A stretch of 64,000 nucleotides of DNA from positions 392,788 through 456,787 of the forward strand of contig NZ_CP046224.1 in the NCBI RefSeq assembly GCF_012562605.1, given 5' to 3'. Below the pieces are notes generated by a model that worked only from the letters and a program-made list of their open reading frames with translations, had not been told where the DNA came from and did no database searches. The number at the start of each line of letters is the position of its first letter. The stretch's first letter is position 1. Positions 42,006 to 50,543 of the stretch are shown piece after piece. This DNA comes from Enterobacteriaceae endosymbiont of Plateumaris sericea (GTDB lineage Bacteria > Pseudomonadota > Gammaproteobacteria > Enterobacterales > Enterobacteriaceae). A program made the position numbers and the translations under genes.

Positions 42006-42982
42006 ATGAAAATAATAAAACTTAATGCTACTGTTTATAAATCTGATTCTGGAATGAGATTAGATATATTTCTTGCTAAGAAATTTCTTCAATTTTCAAG
42101 ATCTCAAATAAAAAACTGGATTATTAATAATAATATTAAAATAAATAATATTATTATAAATAAACCTAAAAAAAAATTTTTATAAAAGATAAAATAAAAA
42201 TTAATATTAAAATATCACCAGAAAAAATATTATGGAAAGCACAGAATATTCCATTAAATATTATTTATGATGATAATTATTTATTAGTAATAAATAAATC
42301 TTCAAATTTAGTAGTACATCCAGGTAATGGAAACCCAGATAAAACTATATTTAATTCTTTATTATATAATTATCCTTTTCTTAGAGATTTACCTAGAGCA
42401 GGTATTATTCATAGATTAGATAAAAATACAACTGGATTGATGATTATAGCAAAAACAATGTTATCATATATGAATTTGAAAATAGCTTTAAAAAAACATA
42501 AAATTATAAGAGAATATGAAGCTATAGTAAATGGTATTATTCAACATAATGATATTATTAATTATCCAATAAAAAAATATTATAATAAAAAAAAAATACG
42601 TATGATTATAAATAATAAAGGAAAAAAAGCAATAACACAATATTTTTTAAAACGTATATTTAAGAATCATAGTCACTTAAGAATAAAATTATATACTGGA
42701 CGTACACATCAAATTAGGGTTCATTTGGAATATATTAATCATAGTATTGTTGGTGATCCTATTTATAAAAAATCACAAATTAATATTTTAACTATTCATA
42801 ATAAACAATATTTAATTAATAAAATCTTAAAAAGACAAGCATTACATGCATGTTATTTAGAATTTATGCATCCCATATATCATTATCCATTAAAATTAAA
42901 TTCATCATTGCCTGATGATATACAATATTTAATTTCTATTTTAGAAGAACATAATAAATCTGTTTATAATAATTATGGTTAA
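42006..42982 (+). pseudogene. rluD: 23S rRNA pseudouridine synthase RluD, frameshifted in an A9 tract
   Basis: RluD makes the pseudouridines of helix 69 in 23S rRNA (1911, 1915, 1917 in E. coli). The first frame from 42006 gives an S4-like RNA-binding domain (SGMRLDIFLAKK, FSRSQIKNWI, NKPKKK) and then stops. The next frame, entered at the run of nine A at 42168-42176, continues without a stop through VHPGNGNPDKT, LPRAGIIHRLDKNTTGLM (catalytic Asp), GRTHQIRVH and HACYLEFMHPI to 42982. Adding one A restores a full-length protein of about 325 residues. Everything else is intact, so this may be a functional gene rescued by slippage at the A-tract rather than a dead one. It is divergent from bamD, as in E. 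coli. Confidence 0.88.
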
Positions 42983-43245
42983 AAATATAATATTTCAAAA
43001 AAAATAAAATTAATTAAAATTTATTATTAATAAACATTAATTATTTTTATAATAAATATAAATTATATAAATATTAATAAATTAATTTATATACTATTTT
43101 AAAATAAAAAAGATTTTTAAAAATTTATTTAATAAAATATAAAAAATAAATTTATAAAATATTTTAATTAATATTAAAAAATAATTTTATTAATTCAATA
43201 CTTTAGTTTATTATATTAATAATTAAAATTTTATTTTAAATAAAT

Positions 43246-43920
43246 ATGAATATTAAAAAATATATATTATTATTAAGTAGTTTATTTTTTTTTACATTTT
43301 CTAATGTTTGTTTATCATCTACAAAATTTGTACAAAATATACATTATGAATTAATAAAACAATCTCCAAGTATAAAATTAATTAAAGATCCTAAAATTCA
43401 AATTATAGAATTTTTCTCATTTTTATGTCCTAATTGTTATGATTTTTATAATATGATTTATAAAACAAATTTTTTAAATAAAAAATTTTTAAAAAATTTA
43501 AAAGTAAAAAAATATCATATTAATGGTATTGGAAATAAAAAACTATCTGAATTAGCTACTTATAATTGGAGTATAGCAATTGTATTACATGTTGAAGATA
43601 AAGTTATTCTACCAATATTTGAAGGAATACAAAAATCTCATAAAATTTATAATTATTTTACTATGAGAAAATTATTTATTAAAGCAGCTAATATAGATAA
43701 AAATATATATGATGCAGCATGGAATAGTTTTTTAGTTAAAGCATTAAATATAAAACAAAAAGAATTATCTAAAACATGGAATGTTTCATCAGTACCATTT
43801 ATTATTGTAAATAATAATTCTCATATCATATTAAATACATTAGATATTACATCTCCAAATACTTTTTTAAATGATTATATAAATCTTATAAAAATTCTTT
43901 TAAAAAATAAAATTAAATAA
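43246..43920 (+). CDS. dsbA: Thiol:disulfide oxidoreductase DsbA
   Basis: DsbA forms disulfide bonds in the periplasm. The 224-residue precursor has a basic start and a hydrophobic signal peptide (about residues 1-24), a thioredoxin fold with IIEFFSFLCPNCYDF (active-site CPNC at 61-64), KYHINGIGN, an inserted helical domain (DKVILPIFEGIQKSHKI, DAAWNSFLVKAL) and the cis-proline loop SSVPFIIVN. The active site is CPNC instead of the enterobacterial CPHC; the histidine helps make DsbA strongly oxidising, so the redox potential may be altered. Its place before polA matches E. coli. dsbB is not in the window. Confidence 0.93.
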   Translation: MNIKKYILLLSSLFFFTFSNVCLSSTKFVQNIHYELIKQSPSIKLIKDPKIQIIEFFSFLCPNCYDFYNMIYKTNFLNKKFLKNLKVKKYHINGIGNKKLSELATYNWSIAIVLHVEDKVILPIFEGIQKSHKIYNYFTMRKLFIKAANIDKNIYDAAWNSFLVKALNIKQKELSKTWNVSSVPFIIVNNNSHIILNTLDITSPNTFLNDYINLIKILLKNKIK

Positions 43921-43948
43921 ATATTAATTTTTAATAAAACATATAAAT

Positions 43949-44845
43949 ATGAAAAAAAAAATAATATTAATAGATGGATCATTTTATTTATATCGTGCTT
44001 ATTATGCTTTACCTAATTTAATAAATACTGAAGGATTTCCTACAGGCGCAATATATGGTTTTATAAATATGATTAATAAAATTATTAAAAATAATTTAAA
44101 TAATTATATTATTATTATTTTTGATTCTAAAGGTCAATCTTTTAGAAAGAAAATTTTTAATAATTATAAAGCAAAACGTATTAAAATGCCAAATAATTTA
44201 ATTATACAAATAAAACCTTTATATAAAATTATACAATCTATGGGATATCATGTAATATCTATTAAAAATATCGAAGCTGATGATATTATTGGTACTATTG
44301 CTATTAAAGCTGTTAAAAATAATTATTTTGTTTCTATATTTAGTTCAGATAAAGATATAGCTCAATTAGTATCTAATAATATTAATTTAATTAATCCTAT
44401 TAATAATTCTATTTTAGGACCAAATGAAATATATGATAAATATGGTGTCATGCCAAATATGATAAGTGATCTGTTAGCATTACAAGGAGATCCTATAGAT
44501 AATATACCAGGTGTAAAAGGTATTGGAAAAAAAATAAGTATATATCTTATAAATAATTTAGGAAATTTAAAATATATTTATAATAATTTAAAGTATGTAA
44601 ATAAATTAAATATTAAAAAAATAAAATATATAAAAAAATGTTTATTAAATAATAAAAAATTAGCTTTTCTTTCACATAAACTAACAAAAATTAAAACAAA
44701 TATTAATATTAATTTAGATTTTAATAATTTACATTTATATTGTAAACCAGATAAAAAAACTTTATTAAATTTAATTAAAAAATATGAATTTAAAAAATTA
44801 ATTAATAATTTTGAAAAAATAAATATAAATCATATTAATATTTAA
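43949..44845 (+). CDS. polA: 5' nuclease domain of DNA polymerase I only
   Basis: In E. coli, PolA is a 928-residue protein with 5' nuclease, proofreading and polymerase domains. Here the open frame is 298 residues and covers just the 5'-3' exonuclease/flap endonuclease: LIDGSFYLYRAYYAL, FDSKGQSFRKKIFNNYKAKR, NIEADDIIGTIA and SSDKDIAQLV (acidic metal ligands), and the helix-hairpin-helix LQGDPIDNIPGVKGIGKK. The stop is followed five bases later by engB, so the polymerase portion has been deleted, not merely frameshifted. Removal of RNA primers would still be possible, with gap filling by another polymerase. Such a stand-alone 5' nuclease is known from other insect endosymbionts such as Buchnera. 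Confidence 0.95.
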   Translation: MKKKIILIDGSFYLYRAYYALPNLINTEGFPTGAIYGFINMINKIIKNNLNNYIIIIFDSKGQSFRKKIFNNYKAKRIKMPNNLIIQIKPLYKIIQSMGYHVISIKNIEADDIIGTIAIKAVKNNYFVSIFSSDKDIAQLVSNNINLINPINNSILGPNEIYDKYGVMPNMISDLLALQGDPIDNIPGVKGIGKKISIYLINNLGNLKYIYNNLKYVNKLNIKKIKYIKKCLLNNKKLAFLSHKLTKIKTNININLDFNNLHLYCKPDKKTLLNLIKKYEFKKLINNFEKININHINI

Positions 44846-44850
44846 AATAT

Positions 44851-45465
44851 TTAATAATTATTAATCCAAAAATTAATTATTTTTCTTATATTTTGTAAAT
44901 TTTCTTTTTTTAATGATGAAAATATTACAATTTTTATTTTTACATTAAATTTATATTTTAATTTTAAATTTACTAAAAAATTTTTTATTATAAATATTTT
45001 TTTTTTAATAATTATATTAGATAATTTATCAGATTTATTTAAAATTATTAAAATAGATTTTTTTTTATTAATTAATAAATTTAATAAAATTAAATCTATT
45101 TTTTTAAATAAAAACCTAATATCAATTATTAAAATAATTCCTTTTAAAGAATTTCTATTTAAACAATATTTTTGTAAAAAATTATAAGTATTAAAATTTG
45201 ATTGATTTAAAAATTTACTATATCCATAACCAGGAAAATCTAAAAAACGAATTTCTTGATTATTTTTAAAAATATTAATTCTATATGTACATCCTGGAAT
45301 TTTGCTAGTTCGGGAAATTTTTTTATTAAATAATAAATTAATCATTGTTGATTTACCAACATTAGTATAACCAATAAAAGCAATTTCATTTCCATGATCA
45401 TAAGTTAATTCATTTATATTTAAAATACTATTAATAAAATTAATAGATTGAAAATCAATTATCAT
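44851..45465 (-). CDS. engB: Ribosome biogenesis GTPase EngB (YihA/YsxC)
   Basis: EngB is a small GTPase needed for late assembly of the large ribosomal subunit. The 204-residue protein has G1 GYTNVGKST (residues 32-40; E. coli has GRSNAGKSS), the G2 Thr in KIPGCTYRIN, G3 DFPGYGYSK, G4 NKSDKL and G5-like FSSLKK. Length is normal (210 in E. coli). Position after polA and near typA is ancestral. It converges on polA with a 5-base gap. Confidence 0.93.
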   Translation of the reverse strand: MIIDFQSINFINSILNINELTYDHGNEIAFIGYTNVGKSTMINLLFNKKISRTSKIPGCTYRINIFKNNQEIRFLDFPGYGYSKFLNQSNFNTYNFLQKYCLNRNSLKGIILIIDIRFLFKKIDLILLNLLINKKKSILIILNKSDKLSNIIIKKKIFIIKNFLVNLKLKYKFNVKIKIVIFSSLKKENLQNIRKIINFWINNY

Positions 45466-45601
45466 AATTAATATTTTTTAATAAAATTTAAAATTAATAT
45501 ACACTAAATATTTAATTTTATGTTAAACAATTTTAATAAAAATAATAAATAAATATAATTTCAATGATGAAATCTATATTTTTAATTAATAAGGAAATTT
45601 T

Positions 45602-47431
45602 ATGAAAAAAATACGAAATATAGCAATTGTTGCTCATGTTGATCATGGCAAAACAACTTTAATAGATAAATTATTAGAACAATCAGATAATTATAAAAAT
45701 AATAAAAATTATTTTTATAAAGAAAAAAAAGAACGTTTAATGGATACTAATGATTTAGAAAAAGAAAAAGGTATTACTATTTTTTCAAAAAATACATCTA
45801 TATTTTGGAAAAAATATCAAATTAATATAATTGACACCCCTGGACATGCTGATTTTAGTGCTGAAGTAGAACGTATACTTTCTATGGTTGATTCTGTTCT
45901 GTTAGTAGTAGATGCTACTGAAGGACCTATGCCTCAAACTAGATTTGTTACTCAAAAAGCATTTGATTATAATTTAAATCCTATTATTATAATTAATAAA
46001 ATAGATAGAAGAGACATACGTCCTGATTGGGTTATTGATCAAATATTTGATTTATTTGTTAATTTAAATGCTTCTGACAAACAACTTGATTTTCCTATTG
46101 TATATACTTCAGCTATTAAAGGAGTATCAGGTTATGAAATTAATAAAATAAATAATAATATGAATGCTTTATATGAATCAATTATTCGTTATGTTCCAAA
46201 TCCAAAAGTAAGTATTAATCAACCATTTCAAATGCAAATTTCTCAAATAGAATACAATAATTATATAGGTAATATAGCTATTGGACTAATTAAAAGAGGT
46301 ACAATTAAAATTAATCAATTAGTTTTAATAACTAATAATGATGGTAAAATGATTAAATGTAAAGTATTACATTTAATTTATAATATAGGATTACAACAAA
46401 TATATTCTAATAATGCTGAAGCTGGAGATATAATTGGTATTGCTGGAAATGGATTTGAAAATATTAAAATTTTTGATACAATATGTGATATCAATCATAA
46501 AGATCCATTACCTCCATTAATAATAGATAAACCAACAATAAATATATTTATTCATGTTAATAATTCTCCATTTTCTGGTACAGAAGGTAAATATATGACT
46601 TCTGGTAAAATTTTACATAGATTAAAAAAAGAATGTTTATATGATATTGCTCTTTGTGTAGAAGAAACTAGTAATTATAATGTTTTTTGTATTTCAGGAA
46701 GAGGTGAATTACATTTAGTTATTTTAATAGAAAATATGAGAAGAGAAGGATTCGAATTAGCTATTTCTAAACCAAAAGTAATTAATCAAATGATAGATGG
46801 TATTTTAAAAGAGCCATTTGAAAAATTAATTTTAAACTTTGAAAATAATAAAAAAGGAAATATAATTCAATTAATTAGTAATAGAAAAGCTATTATAAAA
46901 AATATAACATATGATAAGAAAAATAGAATTACAATTGAAGCTATTATATCAAGTAGAGGACTTATTGGATTTAGAAATGAATTTTTAAATGCAACTTCAG
47001 GTACTGGTATTATTAATTCTTCTTTTAGTCATTATGATAAAATATTATCTGAAACAATAGGACAAAGAAAAAATGGTGTGCTTATTTCTAACGGTCAGGG
47101 AAATGCTGTAGGTTTTTCTTTATTTCATTTACAAGCTAGAGGAAAATTATTTATTAATCATGGTGATAAAGTTTATGAGGGACAAATCATAGGTATTCAT
47201 AATAAACCTAATGATTTAACTGTAAATTGTTTAACTGGTAAAAAATTAACAAATATGAGAGCTTCTGGTAATGATGAAGCTATTAATTTAATTCCTACTA
47301 AAAAGATTCTTTTAGAAGAAGCAATAGATTTTATTAATGATGATGAATTAGTTGAAATTACTCCAATATCTATTAGAATTAGAAAAAAATATTTAAAACA
47401 AAACCAAAGAAAAATATTTAATAAAATTTAA
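45602..47431 (+). CDS. typA: Ribosome-associated GTPase TypA/BipA
   Basis: BipA is a translational GTPase related to EF-G that assists 50S assembly and stress adaptation. The 609 residues (607 in E. coli) show G1 [10 protein letters not shown], the G2 region [10 protein letters not shown]3 DTPGHADF, G4 NKIDR and the C-terminal BipA-specific domain with [11 protein letters not shown] and [27 protein letters not shown] and [19 protein letters not shown] is nine bases before the ATG. In E. coli typA follows glnA in the same polA-engB neighbourhood; glnA, glnL, glnG and hemN between them are gone here. Confidence 0.97.
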   Translation: MKKIRNIAIVAHVDHGKTTLIDKLLEQSDNYKNNKNYFYKEKKERLMDTNDLEKEKGITIFSKNTSIFWKKYQINIIDTPGHADFSAEVERILSMVDSVLLVVDATEGPMPQTRFVTQKAFDYNLNPIIIINKIDRRDIRPDWVIDQIFDLFVNLNASDKQLDFPIVYTSAIKGVSGYEINKINNNMNALYESIIRYVPNPKVSINQPFQMQISQIEYNNYIGNIAIGLIKRGTIKINQLVLITNNDGKMIKCKVLHLIYNIGLQQIYSNNAEAGDIIGIAGNGFENIKIFDTICDINHKDPLPPLIIDKPTINIFIHVNNSPFSGTEGKYMTSGKILHRLKKECLYDIALCVEETSNYNVFCISGRGELHLVILIENMRREGFELAISKPKVINQMIDGILKEPFEKLILNFENNKKGNIIQLISNRKAIIKNITYDKKNRITIEAIISSRGLIGFRNEFLNATSGTGIINSSFSHYDKILSETIGQRKNGVLISNGQGNAVGFSLFHLQARGKLFINHGDKVYEGQIIGIHNKPNDLTVNCLTGKKLTNMRASGNDEAINLIPTKKILLEEAIDFINDDELVEITPISIRIRKKYLKQNQRKIFNKI

Positions 47432-47458
47432 TTTATTTTATTTAATTATCCATAATAA

Positions 47459-47816
47459 TGGAGCTGGGGGGATTCGAACCCCCGTCCAAAATTATTACAC
47501 TATAAGTATCTACATGCTTAGTATCATCTTATTATTTAACGAAATGAACTGATGAACAAAGTTACAATATCGTTTAGTCTATTTTTTAATATATAATACT
47601 AGACAAATTATATACGATCTCTTTATATATGACCCATTAACTTTTATCAAAGAGAATAATAATAAGTAACAGGGCTCTTACAGTATTTTAAGCTGCTAAA
47701 GCGTAATTTTTGTTTTTTGCAAATAAATTTATAATACGGCTTTTTAACAAGGCCAACCGTACAACCTTGACATGCTCCTTAAGCTTTATAATTCTGTCGA
47801 ATCCAAAATCAACCCC
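47459..47816 (-). ncRNA. ssrA: Transfer-messenger RNA (ssrA)
   Basis: On the minus strand the 5' end GGGGTTGATTTTGGATTCGAC pairs with the 3' end CAGCTCC to form the tRNA-like acceptor, and GGGGGTTCGAATCCCCC forms the T arm. The first pseudoknot region (GGTTGGCC, AAAAAGCCG) and the tag reading frame are clear. The tag (stop included) is at 47688-47720 and reads AKNKNYALAA, against ANDENYALAA in E. coli. The conserved GCTTTAGCAGCTTAA is intact. The discriminator is A and no CCA is encoded. The middle pseudoknots are A+T rich and hard to fold by eye. It lies just downstream of smpB, the ancestral arrangement. It rescues stalled ribosomes with SmpB. Confidence 0.96.
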
Positions 47817-47824
47817 TTGTTTTT

Positions 47825-48295
47825 TTAAATTTTAATATTTTTTTTAATTAAACGCATTTTATTAATATTCCATTCTTTATTTTTTAATAAATGACGTTTA
47901 TCATATTTTTTTTTACCTTTTACAACAGCTATTTTTAATTTACACCAAGATTTTTTCCAATATAAACCAATTACAACAATAGTAAATCCTTTACAATTTA
48001 AATAATTTTTTAACAAAAAAATTTCTTTTTTATTTAAAAGTAATTCTCTTTTTCTTATAGGATTATATTTCATATGATTACATATAGTATTTAAAGGATT
48101 AATATTAGAATTTAATAAAAATACTTTATTACTATTATGTAAAATACTTACATAACTATTATTAATAGTTATTTTATTTAATCTTAGTGATTTAACTTCC
48201 CATCCTTGTAATATAATTCCAGCTTCTATTTCTTCTTTAATAAAAAAATCATGATATATTTTTTTATTTAAAATAATATAATTTTTTTTTTTCAT
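47825..48295 (-). CDS. smpB: SsrA-binding protein SmpB
   Basis: SmpB binds tmRNA and places it in the empty A site of stalled ribosomes. The 156-residue protein (160 in E. coli) has the OB-fold hallmarks NKKIYHDFFIKEEIEAGI, LQGWEVKSLR and NPIRKRELLLNKKEI, and the C-terminal tail DKRHLLKNKEW followed by a basic helix that probes the mRNA channel. It is 8 bases upstream of the tmRNA gene and likely co-transcribed. Confidence 0.96.
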   Translation of the reverse strand: MKKKNYIILNKKIYHDFFIKEEIEAGIILQGWEVKSLRLNKITINNSYVSILHNSNKVFLLNSNINPLNTICNHMKYNPIRKRELLLNKKEIFLLKNYLNCKGFTIVVIGLYWKKSWCKLKIAVVKGKKKYDKRHLLKNKEWNINKMRLIKKNIKI

Positions 48296-48381
48296 TTGGA
48301 TATATATATTATTTTATAATATTTATTATTAATCCTATCATAAATTATAATAAATATTATATCACATAATATAAATAAAAT

Positions 48382-48711
48382 TTATTTGTTTTGTGTAATT
48401 TTTTTTATTTTAATTAATTTATTTTTATCATTAAAAACTAAAATAATAATATCTTGTTTTATTTTATTATTTAATCTTATAATAGAAATATAATACCAGA
48501 TAGTATTATTATTTTCATAATTAATAATATATGGATAACCTAATATTGAAATAATTTTTTTTTTAGACATATTTTTTTTTATTTTACTTATTAAATTAAT
48601 ATCTAAAAAATTTCCTTGATGAGTATTTTCTTGATATATTAGTTTTGTTAATACTGTACAATTAGATAAAATTAAAATAAAAGGTAATATAAAAATCATT
48701 TTATAATTCAT
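48382..48711 (-). CDS. bamE: Outer-membrane assembly lipoprotein BamE
   Basis: BamE is a small lipoprotein stabilising the BAM complex. The 109-residue protein has a signal peptide with lipobox LSNC (Cys18), then LIYQENTHQGNFLDINLISKIKKNMSKKKIISILGYP, of which HQGNFL, ISKIKKNMS and ILGYP are the diagnostic pieces, and IWYYISII matching WFYVF of E. coli. Length agrees with E. coli (113). In E. coli the order is grpE, nadK, recN, bamE, ratA/B, smpB, ssrA; here nadK, recN and ratAB are lost and the rest retained. Confidence 0.92.
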   Translation of the reverse strand: MNYKMIFILPFILILSNCTVLTKLIYQENTHQGNFLDINLISKIKKNMSKKKIISILGYPYIINYENNNTIWYYISIIRLNNKIKQDIIILVFNDKNKLIKIKKITQNK

Positions 48712-48888
48712 ATAAATATCTCTTTAAATATTAATTTATTGTTTATTTAAATAAAATTAATGTTTTATTATATATATTTTTATTTAAAATAATTAATTTT
48801 CTATTAAAATATTTTTAAATATTAAATATATATTAAAAATTATTAAATAATATTTAATTAAAACTTTTTTATAAAAACTTGATTATAA

Positions 48889-48942
48889 TTGAATTACATT
48901 AATTAAATTATATATTTATAACTAATATAATGTAAACGGAGA
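48889..48942 (+). promoter_or_regulatory. grpE promoter and strong ribosome-binding site
   Basis: A TTGAAT (48889-48894), 16-base spacer and TATATT (48911-48916) form a good sigma-70-type promoter, followed by CGGAGA (48937-48942) six bases before the grpE ATG, the strongest Shine-Dalgarno in the neighbourhood. I do not see the CCCCAT -10 of a heat-shock (sigma-32) promoter. Assignment is from consensus match and spacing. Confidence 0.5.
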
Positions 48943-48947
48943 AAAAA

Positions 48948-49592
48948 ATGAGTAACAAAAAAACATTAGATATTTCTGAAACAAATAATATAAAAAAAGA
49001 AGATGATAAAATTGAAAATATTCAAGATTCAATAATTAAAAATACAGAAAAAAATAATATAGAAAATAAAAATTCTATAGAAAATATTCAAGAACAAAAT
49101 AGTTTATATCAACTTCGTATTTTTGAATTAGAAAATAAAATAAAAAATTATGAATATAATTTAAGAGATCTTAAACTCCGTTCACAAGCTGAAATAGAAA
49201 ATATTAGACGTAGATCTCAATTAGATATAGAAAAAATTTATAAATTTTCATTAGAAAAATTTATTAATGAATTATTACCTGTAATTGATAGCTTAGAAAA
49301 AGCTGCAGAAATTAGTTCAGAAAATACTACTATTGAAAAATCTATAATTGAAGGTATTCAATTAACTTTAAAATCATTATTAAATACAATAAAAAAATTT
49401 GGAATAAATATTATAAATGAAATAAACATTCCTTTTAATCCATCTAAACATCAAGCTATGTCTATTATAGAATCTAATGAAATAAAAGATAATTATATAA
49501 TAAAAGTTATGCAAAAAGGTTATACTTTAAATGATAGATTATTAAGACCTGCAATGGTTATTATTGCAAAAAAAAAAAATAATATTAATTAA
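48948..49592 (+). CDS. grpE: Nucleotide exchange factor GrpE
   Basis: GrpE is the ADP-release factor for the DnaK chaperone. The 214-residue protein (197 in E. coli) has an acidic, Asn-rich N-terminus, a long coiled-coil (about residues 50-95, [20 protein letters not shown] and [12 protein letters not shown]), then [34 protein letters not shown] and the C-terminal beta domain [12 protein letters not shown] and [12 protein letters not shown]. Strong ribosome-binding site. An A12 run near the end of the gene is in frame. Confidence 0.95.
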   Translation: MSNKKTLDISETNNIKKEDDKIENIQDSIIKNTEKNNIENKNSIENIQEQNSLYQLRIFELENKIKNYEYNLRDLKLRSQAEIENIRRRSQLDIEKIYKFSLEKFINELLPVIDSLEKAAEISSENTTIEKSIIEGIQLTLKSLLNTIKKFGINIINEINIPFNPSKHQAMSIIESNEIKDNYIIKVMQKGYTLNDRLLRPAMVIIAKKKNNIN

Positions 49593-49605
49593 TATATAAA
49601 AATTT

Positions 49606-49652
49606 ATATGCCCATTATAAAAATAATATTAAAAAATTTTTATTGGGCATAT
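49606..49652 (+). promoter_or_regulatory. Hairpin with G+C core between grpE and rpmB
   Basis: Perfect 9-bp arms ATATGCCCA (49606-49614) and TGGGCATAT (49644-49652); the inner flanks (ATAAAAA / TTTTTAT) can extend the stem with a small bulge. The GCCC/GGGC core stands out in spacer DNA that is otherwise nearly all A and T. It could be the grpE terminator, though the following U-tract is poor, or a leader element of the rpmB-rpmG mRNA. Function unresolved. Confidence 0.45.
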
Positions 49653-49711
49653 TTAAAAAATTTAATAATGTATTTTATATTAAATTTTTGTTTATAAAAG
49701 GAAGATTATAT

Positions 49712-49930
49712 ATGTCTAAAATATGTCAAATAACAGGTAAAAAACCTATGAAAGGAAATAATCGTTCACATGCAATGAATGCAACTAAAAGAAAATTTTT
49801 ACCTAATATACATTATCATAAATTTTGGATAGGAAGTAAAAACAAATTTATTACTTTACGTGTTTCAACAAAAGGAATACGTATTATAGATAAAAAAGGT
49901 ATAGAAAAAATCATATTAAATTTATTTTAA
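49712..49930 (+). CDS. rpmB: 50S ribosomal protein L28
   Basis: A 72-residue large-subunit protein (78 in E. coli). The start at 49712 gives [20 protein letters not shown], matching E. coli MSRVCQVTGKRP, and is preceded by AAGGAAG; a frame open from 49643 adds 23 residues with no family support. [42 protein letters not shown] are conserved. The last six residues of E. coli L28 are missing. First gene of rpmBG. Confidence 0.97.
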   Translation: MSKICQITGKKPMKGNNRSHAMNATKRKFLPNIHYHKFWIGSKNKFITLRVSTKGIRIIDKKGIEKIILNLF

Positions 49931-49952
49931 TTTATAATTAGAGATTATATTT

Positions 49953-50120
49953 ATGGCTAAAAAATCACGTAATATTATTAAATTAATTTCATCAGCTGGC
50001 ACAGGACATTTTTATACAACTACAAAAAATAAAAAATCTAATTCTAAAAAATTAAAACTTAAAAAATTTGATCCTGTTATAAGAAAACATATAATATATA
50101 AGGAAAGTAAAATTAAATAA
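49953..50120 (+). CDS. rpmG: 50S ribosomal protein L33
   Basis: A 55-codon gene read directly from the sequence. The product begins [20 protein letters not shown] and continues [20 protein letters not shown], then [15 protein letters not shown], the same length as E. coli L33 and nearly collinear with it. It is the zinc-free form (no cysteine pairs). A GAG seven to ten bases before the ATG is a weak ribosome-binding site. It lies 22 bases after rpmB, as in E. coli. Confidence 0.97.
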   Translation: MAKKSRNIIKLISSAGTGHFYTTTKNKKSNSKKLKLKKFDPVIRKHIIYKESKIK

Positions 50121-50129
50121 TTGATGATC

Positions 50130-50174
50130 ATTAATCAGTAATATTTTTTATATAAAAATATATTATTGATTAAT
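50130..50174. terminator. Long hairpin between convergent rpmG and rpmE
   Basis: Arms ATTAATCAGTAATAT (50130-50144) and ATATTATTGATTAAT (50160-50174) pair over 15 bp with a single G-U, and the intervening TTTTTATATAAAAA is itself self-complementary, extending the stem. It occupies the gap between the converging rpmG and rpmE stop codons. Inferred bidirectional terminator. Confidence 0.55.
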
Positions 50175-50197
50175 TAATACTTCAATATAAAGAATAT

Positions 50198-50419
50198 TTA
50201 ACCTAATATTTTAGAATGTTTAAATCTTTTTTTAAAACGTTCTACTCTTCCTTTAGTATCTATTATTCTTTGTTTACCAGTATAAAAAGGATGACATAAA
50301 TTACATACATCTAAATTTATTTTTTTTTTATTTATTAATGTCGATTTAGTATGTATTATATTACCACAAGAACACTTTGCTATGATATCATCATATTTAG
50401 GATGAATATTTTTTTTCAT
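50198..50419 (-). CDS. rpmE: 50S ribosomal protein L31, zinc-binding type
   Basis: A 73-residue large-subunit protein (70 in E. coli). [12 protein letters not shown] is the family start; the zinc cysteines are Cys16, Cys18, Cys39 and Cys42 (CSCG and CNLC), so this is the C+ type that can also act as a zinc store. [16 protein letters not shown] and [10 protein letters not shown] are conserved. It is divergent from priA, the same arrangement as in E. coli. Confidence 0.97.
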   Translation of the reverse strand: MKKNIHPKYDDIIAKCSCGNIIHTKSTLINKKKINLDVCNLCHPFYTGKQRIIDTKGRVERFKKRFKHSKILG

Positions 50420-50543
50420 TTAATATTACCATTTAATGTTATAAATATAATTTTGTATCTATTATTCATTTTATTGTATATAAATATTATTTTTTATACA
50501 ACAATAAAAATTATATTTTTTTATAAATTTGTTTTTATATCTT

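Noticed and set aside
42983-43245. Remnants of pgeF and clpB after rluD
   Set aside because: These follow rluD in E. coli, but the 263-base spacer here shows no recognisable residue of either gene.
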